From: Agrobacterium tumefaciens | GTDB taxonomy: Bacteria > Pseudomonadota > Alphaproteobacteria > Rhizobiales > Rhizobiaceae | Reading direction: 5' to 3' | Assembly: GCF_005221385.1 (NCBI RefSeq) | Contig: NZ_CP039904.1 | Location: forward strand, 806,001 to 870,000 | DNA: 64,000 bases | Part shown: positions 1-8,010 of the stretch, in pieces | How the letters are laid out: each line of letters starts with the position of its first letter | How positions within the stretch are numbered: position 1 is the stretch's first letter | Position numbers and translations under genes: made by a program | Notes under the pieces: model-generated | What the model was told of the DNA's origin: nothing | Databases searched by the model: none | What the model saw: the letters and a program-made list of their open reading frames with translations, nothing else

Positions 1-78
1 CTGGCCGACCGGCTGGATGCATGGCGCGCGCGCCAGTCGGCGGCCGTCGCCGAATATCCGATGGACAGCGCCCAGTGA
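1..78 (+). CDS. purE: PurE C-terminus (partial): N5-carboxyaminoimidazole ribonucleotide mutase
   Basis: The last 25 codons of a gene entering from the left edge, read in frame 1 and ending in TGA at 76-78. The peptide begins LADRLDAWRARQ, which resembles the amphipathic C-terminal helix of class I PurE. The gene ends directly at the purK start, sharing one base in the string TGATG, which is the usual purEK order. PurE converts N5-CAIR to CAIR in purine synthesis. The identification rests mainly on the purK neighbour, since only the tail is visible. Confidence 0.8.
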   Translation: MADRLDAWRARQSAAVAEYPMDSAQ

Positions 79-1163
79 TGGCGAAGATGAATGATCTGAC
101 CATCGGCATCATTGGCGGCGGGCAGCTTGGCCGCATGCTGGCGATGGCGGCGGCGCGCCTCAACCACCGTACCATCGTGCTGGAACCGCAGGTTGATTGT
201 CCGGCCGCCCAGGTTTGCAACGACCAGATCGTCGCAGATTATGACGATGAGCGCGCCCTTGCGGAACTCGCCCGTCGCTGCGATGTCGTGACCTACGAAT
301 TCGAGAACGTGCCTGTGGCGGCAGCCGAAACGCTCGCCGCCTCCGTTCCCGTCTATCCGCCGCCGCAGGCGCTCAATGCCTCACAGGACCGGCTGACCGA
401 GAAACGCTTCCTAAACGGTTGCGGCATTCCGACGGCCGATTTTCGCGCCGTGGACAGCCAGGAAGAACTGGAGGCCGCCTTGGCAGCTTTCGGCGGCAAG
501 GGCGTGCTGAAAACCCGCCGCATGGGCTATGACGGCAAAGGACAGCGCCTGTTCCGCGGCGGCGAGGACAGCACGGGTGCTTTCGACGCGCTCGGTGGCG
601 TGCCGCTCATCCTTGAGAGCTTCGTCGCCTTCGAGCGGGAAATATCGATCATCGCCGCTCGCTTCAGGGACGGCACCGTCGTCTGCTACGATCCGGCTGA
701 AAACGTCCATCTGAACGGCATTCTGCACACATCGACCGTGCCGGCAGCGCTCTCCGAAGCGGCTGCGGCAGTTGCCGTCCAGTCTGCGGAGAAGCTTCTG
801 GCGGCGCTCGATTATGTCGGCGTCATCGGCATCGAATTCTTCGTGCTTCCCGATGGCTCGCTGGTTGCCAATGAAATGGCGCCGCGCGTGCACAATACCG
901 GCCACTGGACGGAAGCAGCCTGTGTGATCTCGCAATTCGAGCAGCACATGCGCGCGGTATCTGGCCTTGCCCCCGGCAGCGCGGTCCGTCATTCGGATTG
1001 CGTCATGACCAACCTCATCGGTGACGACATTGATGATGTTCCGGCATGGCTGTCGAAAAAAGACTGTCTCGTGCACCTCTACGGCAAGACGGAAGCACGG
1101 CCCGGCCGCAAGATGGGCCACGTGACCGAGCTTTTGCACACAGGAAAAGCCTCAGTCTTTTAA
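78..1163 (+). CDS. purK: PurK: N5-carboxyaminoimidazole ribonucleotide synthase
   Basis: Predicted 361-residue ATP-grasp enzyme that carboxylates AIR with ATP and bicarbonate to N5-CAIR, the substrate of PurE, in cytoplasmic purine synthesis. The N-terminus carries the nucleotide-fold motif [14 protein letters not shown]. The middle has [12 protein letters not shown] of the ATP-grasp domain, and [13 protein letters not shown] lies near the active site, all typical of PurK. I chose the ATG at 78 because it overlaps the purE stop by one base (TGATG). The longer reading from base 21 would run through purE, and an ATG at 87 is also possible. Length is normal for the family. Confidence 0.95.
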   Translation: MAKMNDLTIGIIGGGQLGRMLAMAAARLNHRTIVLEPQVDCPAAQVCNDQIVADYDDERALAELARRCDVVTYEFENVPVAAAETLAASVPVYPPPQALNASQDRLTEKRFLNGCGIPTADFRAVDSQEELEAALAAFGGKGVLKTRRMGYDGKGQRLFRGGEDSTGAFDALGGVPLILESFVAFEREISIIAARFRDGTVVCYDPAENVHLNGILHTSTVPAALSEAAAAVAVQSAEKLLAALDYVGVIGIEFFVLPDGSLVANEMAPRVHNTGHWTEAACVISQFEQHMRAVSGLAPGSAVRHSDCVMTNLIGDDIDDVPAWLSKKDCLVHLYGKTEARPGRKMGHVTELLHTGKASVF

Positions 1164-1183
1164 GGCAAAGACACCGGCAAGTG

Positions 1184-1212
1184 TTGACAGGCAGGGGTCA
1201 AACGGGTATTTG
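1184..1212 (+). promoter_or_regulatory. Predicted sigma-70-type promoter upstream of rpmJ
   Basis: TTGACA at 1184-1189, a 17-bp spacer, then TATTTG at 1207-1212. The -35 matches consensus fully and the -10 partly. Initiation would fall near 1219, so the hairpin at 1224-1250 would sit at the extreme 5' end of the rpmJ message. Confidence 0.5.
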
Positions 1213-1223
1213 CCTGCCAACCG

Positions 1224-1256
1224 AAAAGAGCGCGCCCCGTTGCGCGCTTTTGATTG
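1224..1256 (+). terminator. GC-rich hairpin with T-rich tail between purK and rpmJ
   Basis: GCGCGC at 1230-1235 pairs with GCGCGC at 1242-1247 around a 6-base loop. It is extended by AAAA/TTTT with a GA bulge and followed by TTTTGATTG. It could end purEK transcripts. It lies only about 5 bases after the predicted rpmJ start site, so a leader role is equally possible. Confidence 0.5.
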
Positions 1257-1302
1257 TTTGAATAAGCACGGTAAAAGCCGTGCAAAACTGCGGACCAGTA
1301 AA

Positions 1303-1428
1303 ATGAAAATCAAGAATTCGCTTAAAGCGCTTAAGGCCCGTCATCGCGATAACCGCCTGGTTCGCCGCAAGGGCCGCGTCTACATCATCAACAAGCAGAA
1401 CCCGCGCTTCAAGGCTCGTCAGGGCTGA
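1303..1428 (+). CDS. rpmJ: 50S ribosomal protein L36 (zinc-free type)
   Basis: 41-residue, strongly basic protein of the large ribosomal subunit, starting [17 protein letters not shown] and ending NPRFKARQG. These are hallmarks of the alphaproteobacterial L36 form. It contains no cysteine, so it lacks the zinc ribbon of the C+ paralogue and should not depend on zinc. The ATG at 1303 gives the family length; the open frame extends upstream to 1210 without a sensible start. It is monocistronic, behind its own predicted promoter, and not in a ribosomal operon. Confidence 0.95.
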   Translation: MKIKNSLKALKARHRDNRLVRRKGRVYIINKQNPRFKARQG

Positions 1429-1472
1429 TTGACTGCGACTGCGGTTCGCGATCAATGTCGCGGATCACTTTG

Positions 1473-1501
1473 TTGACAGAGCAAAACTTTGCATTTGATA
1501 T
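1473..1501 (+). promoter_or_regulatory. Predicted sigma-70-type promoter for the TPR gene
   Basis: TTGACA at 1473-1478, a 17-bp spacer and TGATAT at 1496-1501. This places initiation near 1508, about 22 bases before the ATG at 1530. Confidence 0.55.
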
Positions 1502-1529
1502 TGGGCGCAGGCGGGTTAATCTTTAGCCC

Positions 1530-2135
1530 ATGCGCCCAAATCGTTTTTGCATGGCTATTATCGTCGCTCAGGGTCTCCTGTTATCAGGACTGACTTCCAT
1601 TGCTCATGCCGCGGACGGACAAACGCCGGCGGCGGCGGAAGCCGCGCCTTTACCGGTCGGAACCATCGACACGCTTTTTGCATCGCTGAAAAAAGAGCGA
1701 AATGCGGTCAAGGCGCGCAGCATCGCCAACCAGATCGCGTCCGAGTGGAACGATTCCGGCAGCGCGACGATCAATCTCCTGATGCAATGGGCAGGCGAAG
1801 CCTCCGACGAAAAGCGCAATGCCGCCGCCTATGATTTTCTCGACCAGATCATTCTGCTCGATCCGGACTATGTGCAGGCGCCCTATCGCCGCGCAATGGT
1901 GCATTTTGCCGATGGCGACACCCGCAAGGCCATGGCGGACATCAACCTGACGCTGGAAAAGGAGCCGCGCTATTTTCCGGCGCTGGCGAGCCTCGCCAAT
2001 ATCCTCGAAGCCTCCGGCCGCGAAGAGCTGGCGCTGAAGGCTTGGGAGCGTTATCTGGCGCTTTATCCTGCCGACAAGGATGCCCGCAAACAGGCCATCG
2101 ATCTTTCCGAGAAGCTTGCCGGTACACGCGGCTAA
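1530..2135 (+). CDS. Exported tetratricopeptide-repeat protein
   Basis: 201 residues. The N-terminus has a basic start, a hydrophobic stretch and AHA at about 25-27, which looks like a signal peptide cleaved after AHAA. The rest is helical, with degenerate TPR-like pairs over about residues 85-190 (for example the segments YDFLDQIILLDPDYVQAPY and YFPALASLANILEASGREE). The family is conserved in rhizobia as a hypothetical exported TPR protein. It probably acts as a periplasmic protein-protein scaffold, but no partner is evident. It has its own predicted promoter and a strong terminator downstream, so it is likely monocistronic. Confidence 0.75.
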   Translation: MRPNRFCMAIIVAQGLLLSGLTSIAHAADGQTPAAAEAAPLPVGTIDTLFASLKKERNAVKARSIANQIASEWNDSGSATINLLMQWAGEASDEKRNAAAYDFLDQIILLDPDYVQAPYRRAMVHFADGDTRKAMADINLTLEKEPRYFPALASLANILEASGREELALKAWERYLALYPADKDARKQAIDLSEKLAGTRG

Positions 2136-2152
2136 GTCCTAAGGGACCAAAC

Positions 2153-2181
2153 AAAAATCGCCGCAAAAGCGGCGATTTTTT
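2153..2181. terminator. Bidirectional rho-independent terminator
   Basis: AAAAATCGCCGC, loop AAAA, GCGGCGATTTTT. This is a perfect stem flanked by an A-run and a T-run, so it works on both strands. It serves the TPR gene and the convergent gapR. Confidence 0.85.
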
Positions 2182-2201
2182 ATTGAGCGATCGTCAGCCG
2201 A

Positions 2202-2459
2202 TCATTCCATGCCAAGTGCCGCCATATAGGTCTGCAGGATGGTTTCTTCCTCGATACGCTCGTTGGCGTCCTTCTTGCGCAGGCGGATGATGGTGCGGAT
2301 TGCCTTGGTGTCGTAACCACGACCCTTCGCCTCGCCCATGACATCCTTGATATCACCCTGAATGGCAGCCTTTTCTTCTTCGAGACGCTCGACGCGCTCA
2401 ATGAACTGGCGCAGTTCTGCGGCGGCGACGGTTTCGGTGGTGCTCGTTTCGTCCATCAT
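2202..2459 (-). CDS. gapR: GapR-family nucleoid-associated protein (DUF2312)
   Basis: 85-residue protein of the DUF2312/UPF0335 family. In Caulobacter, GapR binds overtwisted DNA ahead of replication and transcription machinery and aids topoisomerases. An N-terminal coiled coil covers about residues 14-40 ([19 protein letters not shown]). It is followed by the conserved [17 protein letters not shown] segment and a basic helix [12 protein letters not shown], all family hallmarks. Two adjacent ATGs (2459 and 2456) are possible starts. It lies downstream of the DUF1244 gene on the same strand with a 150-bp gap, so independent transcription is likely. Confidence 0.88.
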   Translation of the reverse strand: MMDETSTTETVAAAELRQFIERVERLEEEKAAIQGDIKDVMGEAKGRGYDTKAIRTIIRLRKKDANERIEEETILQTYMAALGME

Positions 2460-2610
2460 ATCATCCTTCGTAGTGGCGGCTCGTCTGAGCCTTGTTCATT
2501 CGATCCGGTTGGAAGCTCCCACCGGTCGCCGCCACTCGGGCGGCACAAATTCAGGCCTGTGAACTGCCCATTGCCGGGCCTCACGTCAAGTCGTTTCCAT
2601 CGATCGGGGG

Positions 2611-2916
2611 TTATTCCTTGGGTCTGTTCTGCTCGAAGGCGGCTTTCTGGGCGTCGCTCGCCTCCGCCTGATATTTTTCCTTCCAGTCGTCATAGGGCAT
2701 GCCATAGACGATTTCGCGAGATTGCTCCTTGCTGAGCGGAACACCCGCCTCCTCAGCCGCTTCCCGATACCAGTTAGAAAGGCAATTGCGGCAGAAGCCC
2801 GCCAGATTCATCATATCGATGTTCTGCACATCATGGCGCTCGCGAAGATGCTGCACCAGACGGCGGAAGGCGGCTGCCTCGAACTCGATCTGCCTGTTGT
2901 CATTCTCTTTCGTCAT
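2611..2916 (-). CDS. DUF1244 family protein
   Basis: 101-residue cytoplasmic protein of the DUF1244 family, widespread in Alphaproteobacteria and of unknown function. The recognisable core is RLVQHLRERHDVQNIDMMNL followed by AGFCRNCLSNWY, with a CxxC pair at about residues 47-50 that could bind metal or be redox active. MPYDDWKEKYQ is also conserved. It begins 15 bases after the N-formylglutamate amidohydrolase-like gene, so the two are probably cotranscribed. No function is assigned here. Confidence 0.8.
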   Translation of the reverse strand: MTKENDNRQIEFEAAAFRRLVQHLRERHDVQNIDMMNLAGFCRNCLSNWYREAAEEAGVPLSKEQSREIVYGMPYDDWKEKYQAEASDAQKAAFEQNRPKE

Positions 2917-2931
2917 AGGGCAACTCCAGAC

Positions 2932-3720
2932 TCAGTACGGGCCGGTGCGGGAGGCGAACAGCTGATATTCATGCAAAACCGGATCGTCGTTCATTGCGGC
3001 AAAAATGGGAGCGAGCCGGTCCGACCAGGCCGCAATCCCCTCCTCATCCGCGATCAGATCCTGCCGAACCTCAAGAAGCGCATGCGGTATGCCCTTCATC
3101 ATGCAGTGGCGATACATGGTATCGCCCTTCAGCGCTCCGTCATAGGGTTCGTTGTCGCCGACGAGAATGTCGCCGGTGGCGCGCAGATGCGCTAGGAGCG
3201 GGTCGACCGCACGGTTATCCGTGTCCCACAGAACCGCCGCATGCCACGGTCGCGGCGTTTCTTTCCAGAAGGGCGTGTAGGAATGCAGCGACAGAACAAG
3301 CGGCGCTTCACCCGAGGCTTCGGCAACACCGGTCAGCACGCGATCAACGGCATCGTGATACGGCCTGTGAAAAATCTCGATGCGCCTTTGCCATTCCTCA
3401 TCCGAAATCGGGTGATTGCCGGGAATGATCGCCCCGTCCGAAATTTTCATGATGAGAGTGGGATCATCCTCACCGCGATTCGGGTCGATCAGCAGCCGAG
3501 AAAACCGTCCAAGCACCGCCGGAACGCCAAGACGGGCCGCGAGCGAGCGCGTCAGCCCTTCTATGCCAATATCAAATGCGATATGCCGATGAAAAGCGGT
3601 TTGCGGAAGGCCAAGTTTGCCGTAGTGTGCCGGCAGAAGGTTCATCGCGTGGTCCGCCAGAAGAACCATGCCTTTGTCATATTCGCCTTCTATGATTTCA
3701 TAAGGTATGAAGTCGTTCAT
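2932..3720 (-). CDS. N-formylglutamate amidohydrolase family protein
   Basis: 262 residues, HutG-like N-formylglutamate amidohydrolase family (PF05013). Characterised members hydrolyse N-formyl amino acids with a metal ion. Visible features are VLLADHAMNLLPAHYGKLG near the N-terminus, HIAFDIG with the conserved histidine and aspartate, RLLIDPNRG, and VLSLHSYTP. I chose the ATG at 3720 (MNDFIPYEIIEG). The open frame runs 62 codons further upstream, but that part is cysteine- and arginine-rich and not family-like. No hut genes are adjacent, so the substrate in vivo is open. It is probably transcribed with the DUF1244 gene. Confidence 0.82.
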   Translation of the reverse strand: MNDFIPYEIIEGEYDKGMVLLADHAMNLLPAHYGKLGLPQTAFHRHIAFDIGIEGLTRSLAARLGVPAVLGRFSRLLIDPNRGEDDPTLIMKISDGAIIPGNHPISDEEWQRRIEIFHRPYHDAVDRVLTGVAEASGEAPLVLSLHSYTPFWKETPRPWHAAVLWDTDNRAVDPLLAHLRATGDILVGDNEPYDGALKGDTMYRHCMMKGIPHALLEVRQDLIADEEGIAAWSDRLAPIFAAMNDDPVLHEYQLFASRTGPY

Positions 3721-3915
3721 CGATGATTTTCTGGGGCAGGATTGAGGAGAAAAGCTTGATGGCATGGCTTGAGGCCGGGCGCAAGTTTCGGCGGAAGAAC
3801 AGCCATCTACCTTACCGCACTCACGATCCGACGAACAATATAATCGATTAAACTCGCGTTGACTTTCTTTGGCGGCCACGCCAAGAAGTGTGTTCATTAT
3901 AACCATGGAATCCGG

Positions 3916-4398
3916 ATGGAAGCCGTGACTCAGTCATCTCTCGCTCGTCCTCGCCACTTTCGGCATCTCGCCCGTCTTTTTTCCGCAGCGGCATTGTTTA
4001 TGACCCCGTTTGTGTTCGTGGAAACCGCACATGCGGATTTTCGCGTCTGCAACAGCACGCAAAATCTCGTGGGGGTCGCAATCGGCTATCGGGCACAGGA
4101 GGGCTGGGTCAGCGAAGGCTGGTGGCAGGTCCCCTCCTCGACCTGCGCGACGCTGATCGAGGGTGAGTTGCAATCGCGTTATTATTATCTTTATGCCGAA
4201 GACGCCGCCCATGGCGGCCGCTGGACCGGTGACGTCAACATGTGCGTGGCGGAAAACGAGTTCAAGATCGGCGGCGTAGATGATTGTTATGCCCGCAGCT
4301 TCCAGAGAATGGGTTTCAAGGAATATGACACGGGCAGACAGGGCAGCTGGATGGTCCAGCTTTCCGATACGCCAGGCACACAGGGAAATCAAAACTGA
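3916..4398 (+). CDS. DUF1036 exported protein
   Basis: 160 residues with a signal peptide (basic start, hydrophobic core, cleavage near AHA|D at about residue 38). The mature part starts DFRVCNSTQNLVGVAIGYR, the signature of DUF1036, a small periplasmic domain common in Rhizobiales. Paired cysteines fit a disulfide-stabilised fold. The chosen ATG at 3916 gives a compact signal peptide; an earlier frame start at 3859 adds an unlikely hydrophilic lead. The stop overlaps the pyk start (TGATG), so the two genes are translationally coupled. The link to glycolysis is unexplained and the function is unknown. Confidence 0.85.
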   Translation: MEAVTQSSLARPRHFRHLARLFSAAALFMTPFVFVETAHADFRVCNSTQNLVGVAIGYRAQEGWVSEGWWQVPSSTCATLIEGELQSRYYYLYAEDAAHGGRWTGDVNMCVAENEFKIGGVDDCYARSFQRMGFKEYDTGRQGSWMVQLSDTPGTQGNQN

Positions 4399-5837
4399 TG
4401 AAGCGTAACCGCAAAGTCAAAATTCTTGCAACTCTCGGCCCAGCCTCTTCGGAAGAGGCGATGATCGAGAAGCTGCATCTCGCCGGCGCCGATCTCTTCC
4501 GGATCAACATGAGCCACGCGAGCCATGACGTGATGCGGACGCTCATTCAGCGTATCCGCTCGGTCGAAAGCCGTAACGGTCGTCCCATCGGTATTCTGGC
4601 CGACCTGCAGGGTCCCAAGCTGCGCGTCGGAAAATTCGCCGAAGGCAAGGTCGATCTCGTTGCAGGCCAGACCTTCACGCTGGATAATAACGACACGCCC
4701 GGCGACAATACCCGCGTTTTCCTGCCGCATCCCGAAATTCTCGAAGCGGTCAAGCCAGGCCACCGTCTGCTGATCGATGACGGCAAGCTGCATCTGCGCG
4801 CTGAAAAATGCGACGGCAAGAGCATCGTCACGACCGTTGTTTCCGGCACCAAGATTTCAGACCGCAAGGGCATCAGCCTGCCCGATACCCTGCTCGGCGT
4901 CGGCGTTTTGACCGATAAGGACCGCGTCGACCTTGATGCCGTTCTCGCCACCAATGAGGTGGACTGGGTTGCGCTTTCCTTCGTCCAGCGCCCTGAAGAC
5001 CTTGCCGAAGTGCGCAAAATCGCGCGCGGCCGCGTTGGCCTGATGTCGAAGATCGAAAAGCCGCAGGCCGTCGAGCGTATCGAGGAAATCATCGAGCTTT
5101 CCGACGCCTTGATGGTCGCACGCGGCGATCTTGGTGTCGAAATGCCGCTCGAAGCAGTTCCGGGCATCCAGAAGCAGCTGACGCGCGCCTGCCGCCGCGC
5201 CGGCAAGCCGGTCGTCGTCGCCACTCAGATGCTGGAATCGATGATCACCGCGCCCGTCCCAACCCGCGCGGAAGTGTCTGACGTCGCCACCGCCGTCTTC
5301 GAAGGCGCTGATGCCATCATGCTCTCGGCTGAATCCGCCTCCGGCGATTACCCGGTCGAAGCCGTTTCCACCATGGCCTCCATCGCCAGCACCGTGGAAC
5401 AGGATCCGCATTATTCCAACATCATCTATGCGCAGCGCGCCCAGCCGGAGCCGACAGGCGCCGACGCGATTTCGCTCGCTGCCCGCCAGATCGCCGAAAC
5501 GCTGAAACTGTCGGCGATCGTCACCTATACCTCGTCCGGCACGACGGGTCTGCGCGCAGCACGCGAACGGCCGCAGGTGCCGATCATTGCCCTTTCACCG
5601 ATCATCCAGACCGCACGCCGCCTGTCGGTCGTCTGGGGCCTGCACTGCGTCGTCACCGGTGATGCGAGCGATCTCGATGACATGGTGAACCGCGCTTGTC
5701 GCATCGTTGTTTCCGAAGGTTTCGGCAAGCCGGGTGACCGCATCATCATCTCTGCCGGCGTGCCGCTCGGCACCCCCGGCGCCACCAATATGGTGCGCAT
5801 CGCCTATATCGGCTCGGACGGCCAGAGCGGCGTCTGA
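4398..5837 (+). CDS. pyk: Pyruvate kinase
   Basis: 479 residues, normal length. It catalyses phosphoenolpyruvate + ADP to pyruvate + ATP in the cytoplasm. Motifs are KILATLGPASSE at the N-terminus and RINMSHAS. The catalytic lysine region is MSKIEKPQAVERIEEI, followed by the metal-binding MVARGDLGVEMP. MLESMI and AIMLSAESASGDYPVEAV lie further on, and the C-terminal domain carries SSGTTGLRAARERP. The ATG overlaps the DUF1036 stop by one base. A strong terminator follows at 5858-5889. Confidence 0.97.
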   Translation: MKRNRKVKILATLGPASSEEAMIEKLHLAGADLFRINMSHASHDVMRTLIQRIRSVESRNGRPIGILADLQGPKLRVGKFAEGKVDLVAGQTFTLDNNDTPGDNTRVFLPHPEILEAVKPGHRLLIDDGKLHLRAEKCDGKSIVTTVVSGTKISDRKGISLPDTLLGVGVLTDKDRVDLDAVLATNEVDWVALSFVQRPEDLAEVRKIARGRVGLMSKIEKPQAVERIEEIIELSDALMVARGDLGVEMPLEAVPGIQKQLTRACRRAGKPVVVATQMLESMITAPVPTRAEVSDVATAVFEGADAIMLSAESASGDYPVEAVSTMASIASTVEQDPHYSNIIYAQRAQPEPTGADAISLAARQIAETLKLSAIVTYTSSGTTGLRAARERPQVPIIALSPIIQTARRLSVVWGLHCVVTGDASDLDDMVNRACRIVVSEGFGKPGDRIIISAGVPLGTPGATNMVRIAYIGSDGQSGV

Positions 5838-5857
5838 TAAAGGAATATCCAGGAATT

Positions 5858-5889
5858 AAAAAAACCCGCCGGCAACGGCGGGTTTTTTT
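5858..5889. terminator. Bidirectional rho-independent terminator after pyk
   Basis: Seven A, CCCGCCG, short loop, CGGCGGG, seven T. Near-perfect symmetry makes it active on both strands, ending pyk and the convergent DUF882 gene. Confidence 0.9.
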
Positions 5890-5923
5890 GTTGGCCTTTC
5901 GGCCATATCAGAAAAAGCAGGGT

Positions 5924-7801
5924 TCAGTGCATCTTCACCGGTGTGCTGAAGCGGCTGGACTCGATTGCTGCCGCACCCGGCTTGAAGCTTGCCGATGTGG
6001 CCGAAGCCGACATGTCGTGGCTGAGCATGCGGTTGGCGATAACACGCGGCGCCTTTACCGAACGTCCAGTCGTACCCTTGTTCTGGTTGAGCGCCCAGTC
6101 AGAGATCGAATCCTGCGTCAGGCGACCACCACCGACCATCGCCTGGTGGGAAACGGCCGCATCCTGCTTGCTCGGGCGCGAGCCCTTGGTCGGCAGGCCA
6201 GCGGTGAGACCACCATTGATGGCGGGCTTCAGATCGAAAGCGTCACCGAAACCTTCCTGCGACTCCGCCTTGGCGGTTTCAGCAGGTGCAACCGTGACCT
6301 TGTGGTTGACGGCAGCCGGGAATTGCGCGGCGGTCGGCATGGCGGCGGACTGGACCTGCGAACGGGCAGCCTGGCCGCTCTGCTCCAGAGCCGCAACAAC
6401 CGTCGGAGAAAGCGTATCCTGCCGAGCCTCGGCGAGATCGTCTTCGCCTTCCGGATCGGCATTGGCGGCAGCAAGAAGGGCTTCAGCCACTGCCGGGCGA
6501 TTGGCGGGAACCGGAACCGAGGCAAGCTCACCGGTCGCCGCAGGGGTCGCACCATCGGCGGACGCCGTCAGGATCGATCCTTCCGCATCGCCTCTCATGC
6601 CACGCGGCCCGAGAAGGGTGGGCACAGGCACGGAGACCTCAGCCAGATCGGCGAATTGCTGGCGCTCGGCCGGAGCGGAAGCGGGCGTCGGCGTTGTTGC
6701 TGCCTGAAGAGCATCCTGCGCGGCATTGCGGGCCGGCGAATAGAGCGCTGTCGCGAGACCGGTATTGGCCGGCGGCTGGTTGCCGAAGGCAGGGCGAGCC
6801 GTCGGCAGCGGCGCATCGTTCACGCCAGGAAGGGATTGTGCCGAAGCAACCGCAATCGTCGGTTCAGGCTCGGGAGCGGCCTGTGGCGGCGTTGCCGGGC
6901 GAGCAACAGCCGGGCGTTCTGCGGGTTCCGGCGCTGCGATGCTATCGGGATCTTCATCCTCGTCGCCACCGCCGCCAAAGAGCGCCTGCAACAATGTCTT
7001 GCGCTTGCCGCCGCCACCCGAGGAGGCCGGGCCGGAGCCGGCGCTGGACGCAACCTGAATGGAGGAAGAGCTGACGCGCTTCTTGTAGTCCGCCAGCGCC
7101 TGCTCATAACCGGGAAGCGGCTTGCCGTCGGAAGGAAGATGCAGCGTGTTGCCGTTCGGGAAGATACGCACCAGTTCCTGGCGGCTCATGCGCGGCCAGG
7201 CGCGAACGCCGCCGACATCCATGTGCACGAAGGGAGAACCGGAACTGGGATAAAAGCCGACGCCACCGATCTGCATCTGCATGCCGACTTCGCGCAGGCG
7301 GGAGAGCTTGACGCCAGGAATGTAGAAATCCATGGCCTTGCCGAGCATATGCTGGCTTTTTTCCGCAACACCCTTGGTACGTGTCCGCAGGAGACCGTTG
7401 GTTTCCGGCGAGCGGAAAGCAGAAACGACATTGATATAATCGGTCGCGCCGCTGCGGCGATAAACTTCCCAGACGAGATCGAAAAGGCGCGGGTCCATGC
7501 GCGTCGGCTGGTTACGACGCCAGTCGCGCAGGAAGCGGTTCAGCTCCTGCAAGCCCTTCTGGTCGTATTTTCCATTGCGCTTGAAGGTGATGACCGCCTT
7601 CTCGCGTGTATGGATATAATACAGTTTGAGGCTGCGCGTTTCGGCGGCGGCTTCCGTCGCCGAAACACCTACGAAGGGCATTGCGGCGAGCATCAGGCAG
7701 GCAAAGGTGACAGCGCGCGCCGACAGCTTCGTGCATATATCCTTGATCAAGCCGCGCGCAATCTTTGTCGAAAGCGCGTTATTCCGATGCAGATATGGCA
7801 A
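5924..7801 (-). CDS. DUF882 / M15-like murein peptidase with long disordered tail
   Basis: 625 residues. The N-terminus has a signal-type segment at about 29-54. Residues 57-215 form a DUF882 (peptidase M15_2) domain like E. coli MepK/YcbK, which are zinc enzymes that cut peptidoglycan cross-links. Zinc-ligand candidates are His151 and Asp158 in SQHMLGKAMDF and His193 in FVHMDVGG. After about residue 225 comes a roughly 400-residue Ala/Pro/Glu-rich, low-complexity tail, unusual for the family (often near 200 residues), with no recognisable domain. The protein is probably periplasmic. The long n-region leaves the exact start uncertain. It is transcribed alone. Confidence 0.85.
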   Translation of the reverse strand: MPYLHRNNALSTKIARGLIKDICTKLSARAVTFACLMLAAMPFVGVSATEAAAETRSLKLYYIHTREKAVITFKRNGKYDQKGLQELNRFLRDWRRNQPTRMDPRLFDLVWEVYRRSGATDYINVVSAFRSPETNGLLRTRTKGVAEKSQHMLGKAMDFYIPGVKLSRLREVGMQMQIGGVGFYPSSGSPFVHMDVGGVRAWPRMSRQELVRIFPNGNTLHLPSDGKPLPGYEQALADYKKRVSSSSIQVASSAGSGPASSGGGGKRKTLLQALFGGGGDEDEDPDSIAAPEPAERPAVARPATPPQAAPEPEPTIAVASAQSLPGVNDAPLPTARPAFGNQPPANTGLATALYSPARNAAQDALQAATTPTPASAPAERQQFADLAEVSVPVPTLLGPRGMRGDAEGSILTASADGATPAATGELASVPVPANRPAVAEALLAAANADPEGEDDLAEARQDTLSPTVVAALEQSGQAARSQVQSAAMPTAAQFPAAVNHKVTVAPAETAKAESQEGFGDAFDLKPAINGGLTAGLPTKGSRPSKQDAAVSHQAMVGGGRLTQDSISDWALNQNKGTTGRSVKAPRVIANRMLSHDMSASATSASFKPGAAAIESSRFSTPVKMH

Positions 7802-8010
7802 TTCGATCCCCGCCTGGAAGACAATTTATGTCACATTGCCTCAAATGAACGTCAAATACGGTGACACGATGGCAAAATTGCCACACACATGCAACCTTCC
7901 TCTACATAGTGAATCAGCCACTAACAAGAGGTTTATAGACGGTAAGCGGATATCCTTGCTCAGAAGTTAACAAATTTCACGATCTGCCGGGCGATACGCC
8001 ATTTGCGGCG
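7802..8010. other. Intergenic region upstream of the DUF882 gene
   Basis: 209 bp between the DUF882 start and the 3' end of the NtrC-type regulator, both on the minus strand. It contains GGCAA-AA-TTGCC (7871-7882), a small inverted repeat, and is relatively A+T-rich. No RNA gene or clear consensus promoter was found. Confidence 0.4.

Noticed and set aside
5888..7864. A 658-codon plus-strand frame opposite the DUF882 gene
   Set aside because: Arg/Gly-rich antisense shadow; the minus-strand frame has a signal peptide and zinc-ligand motifs.
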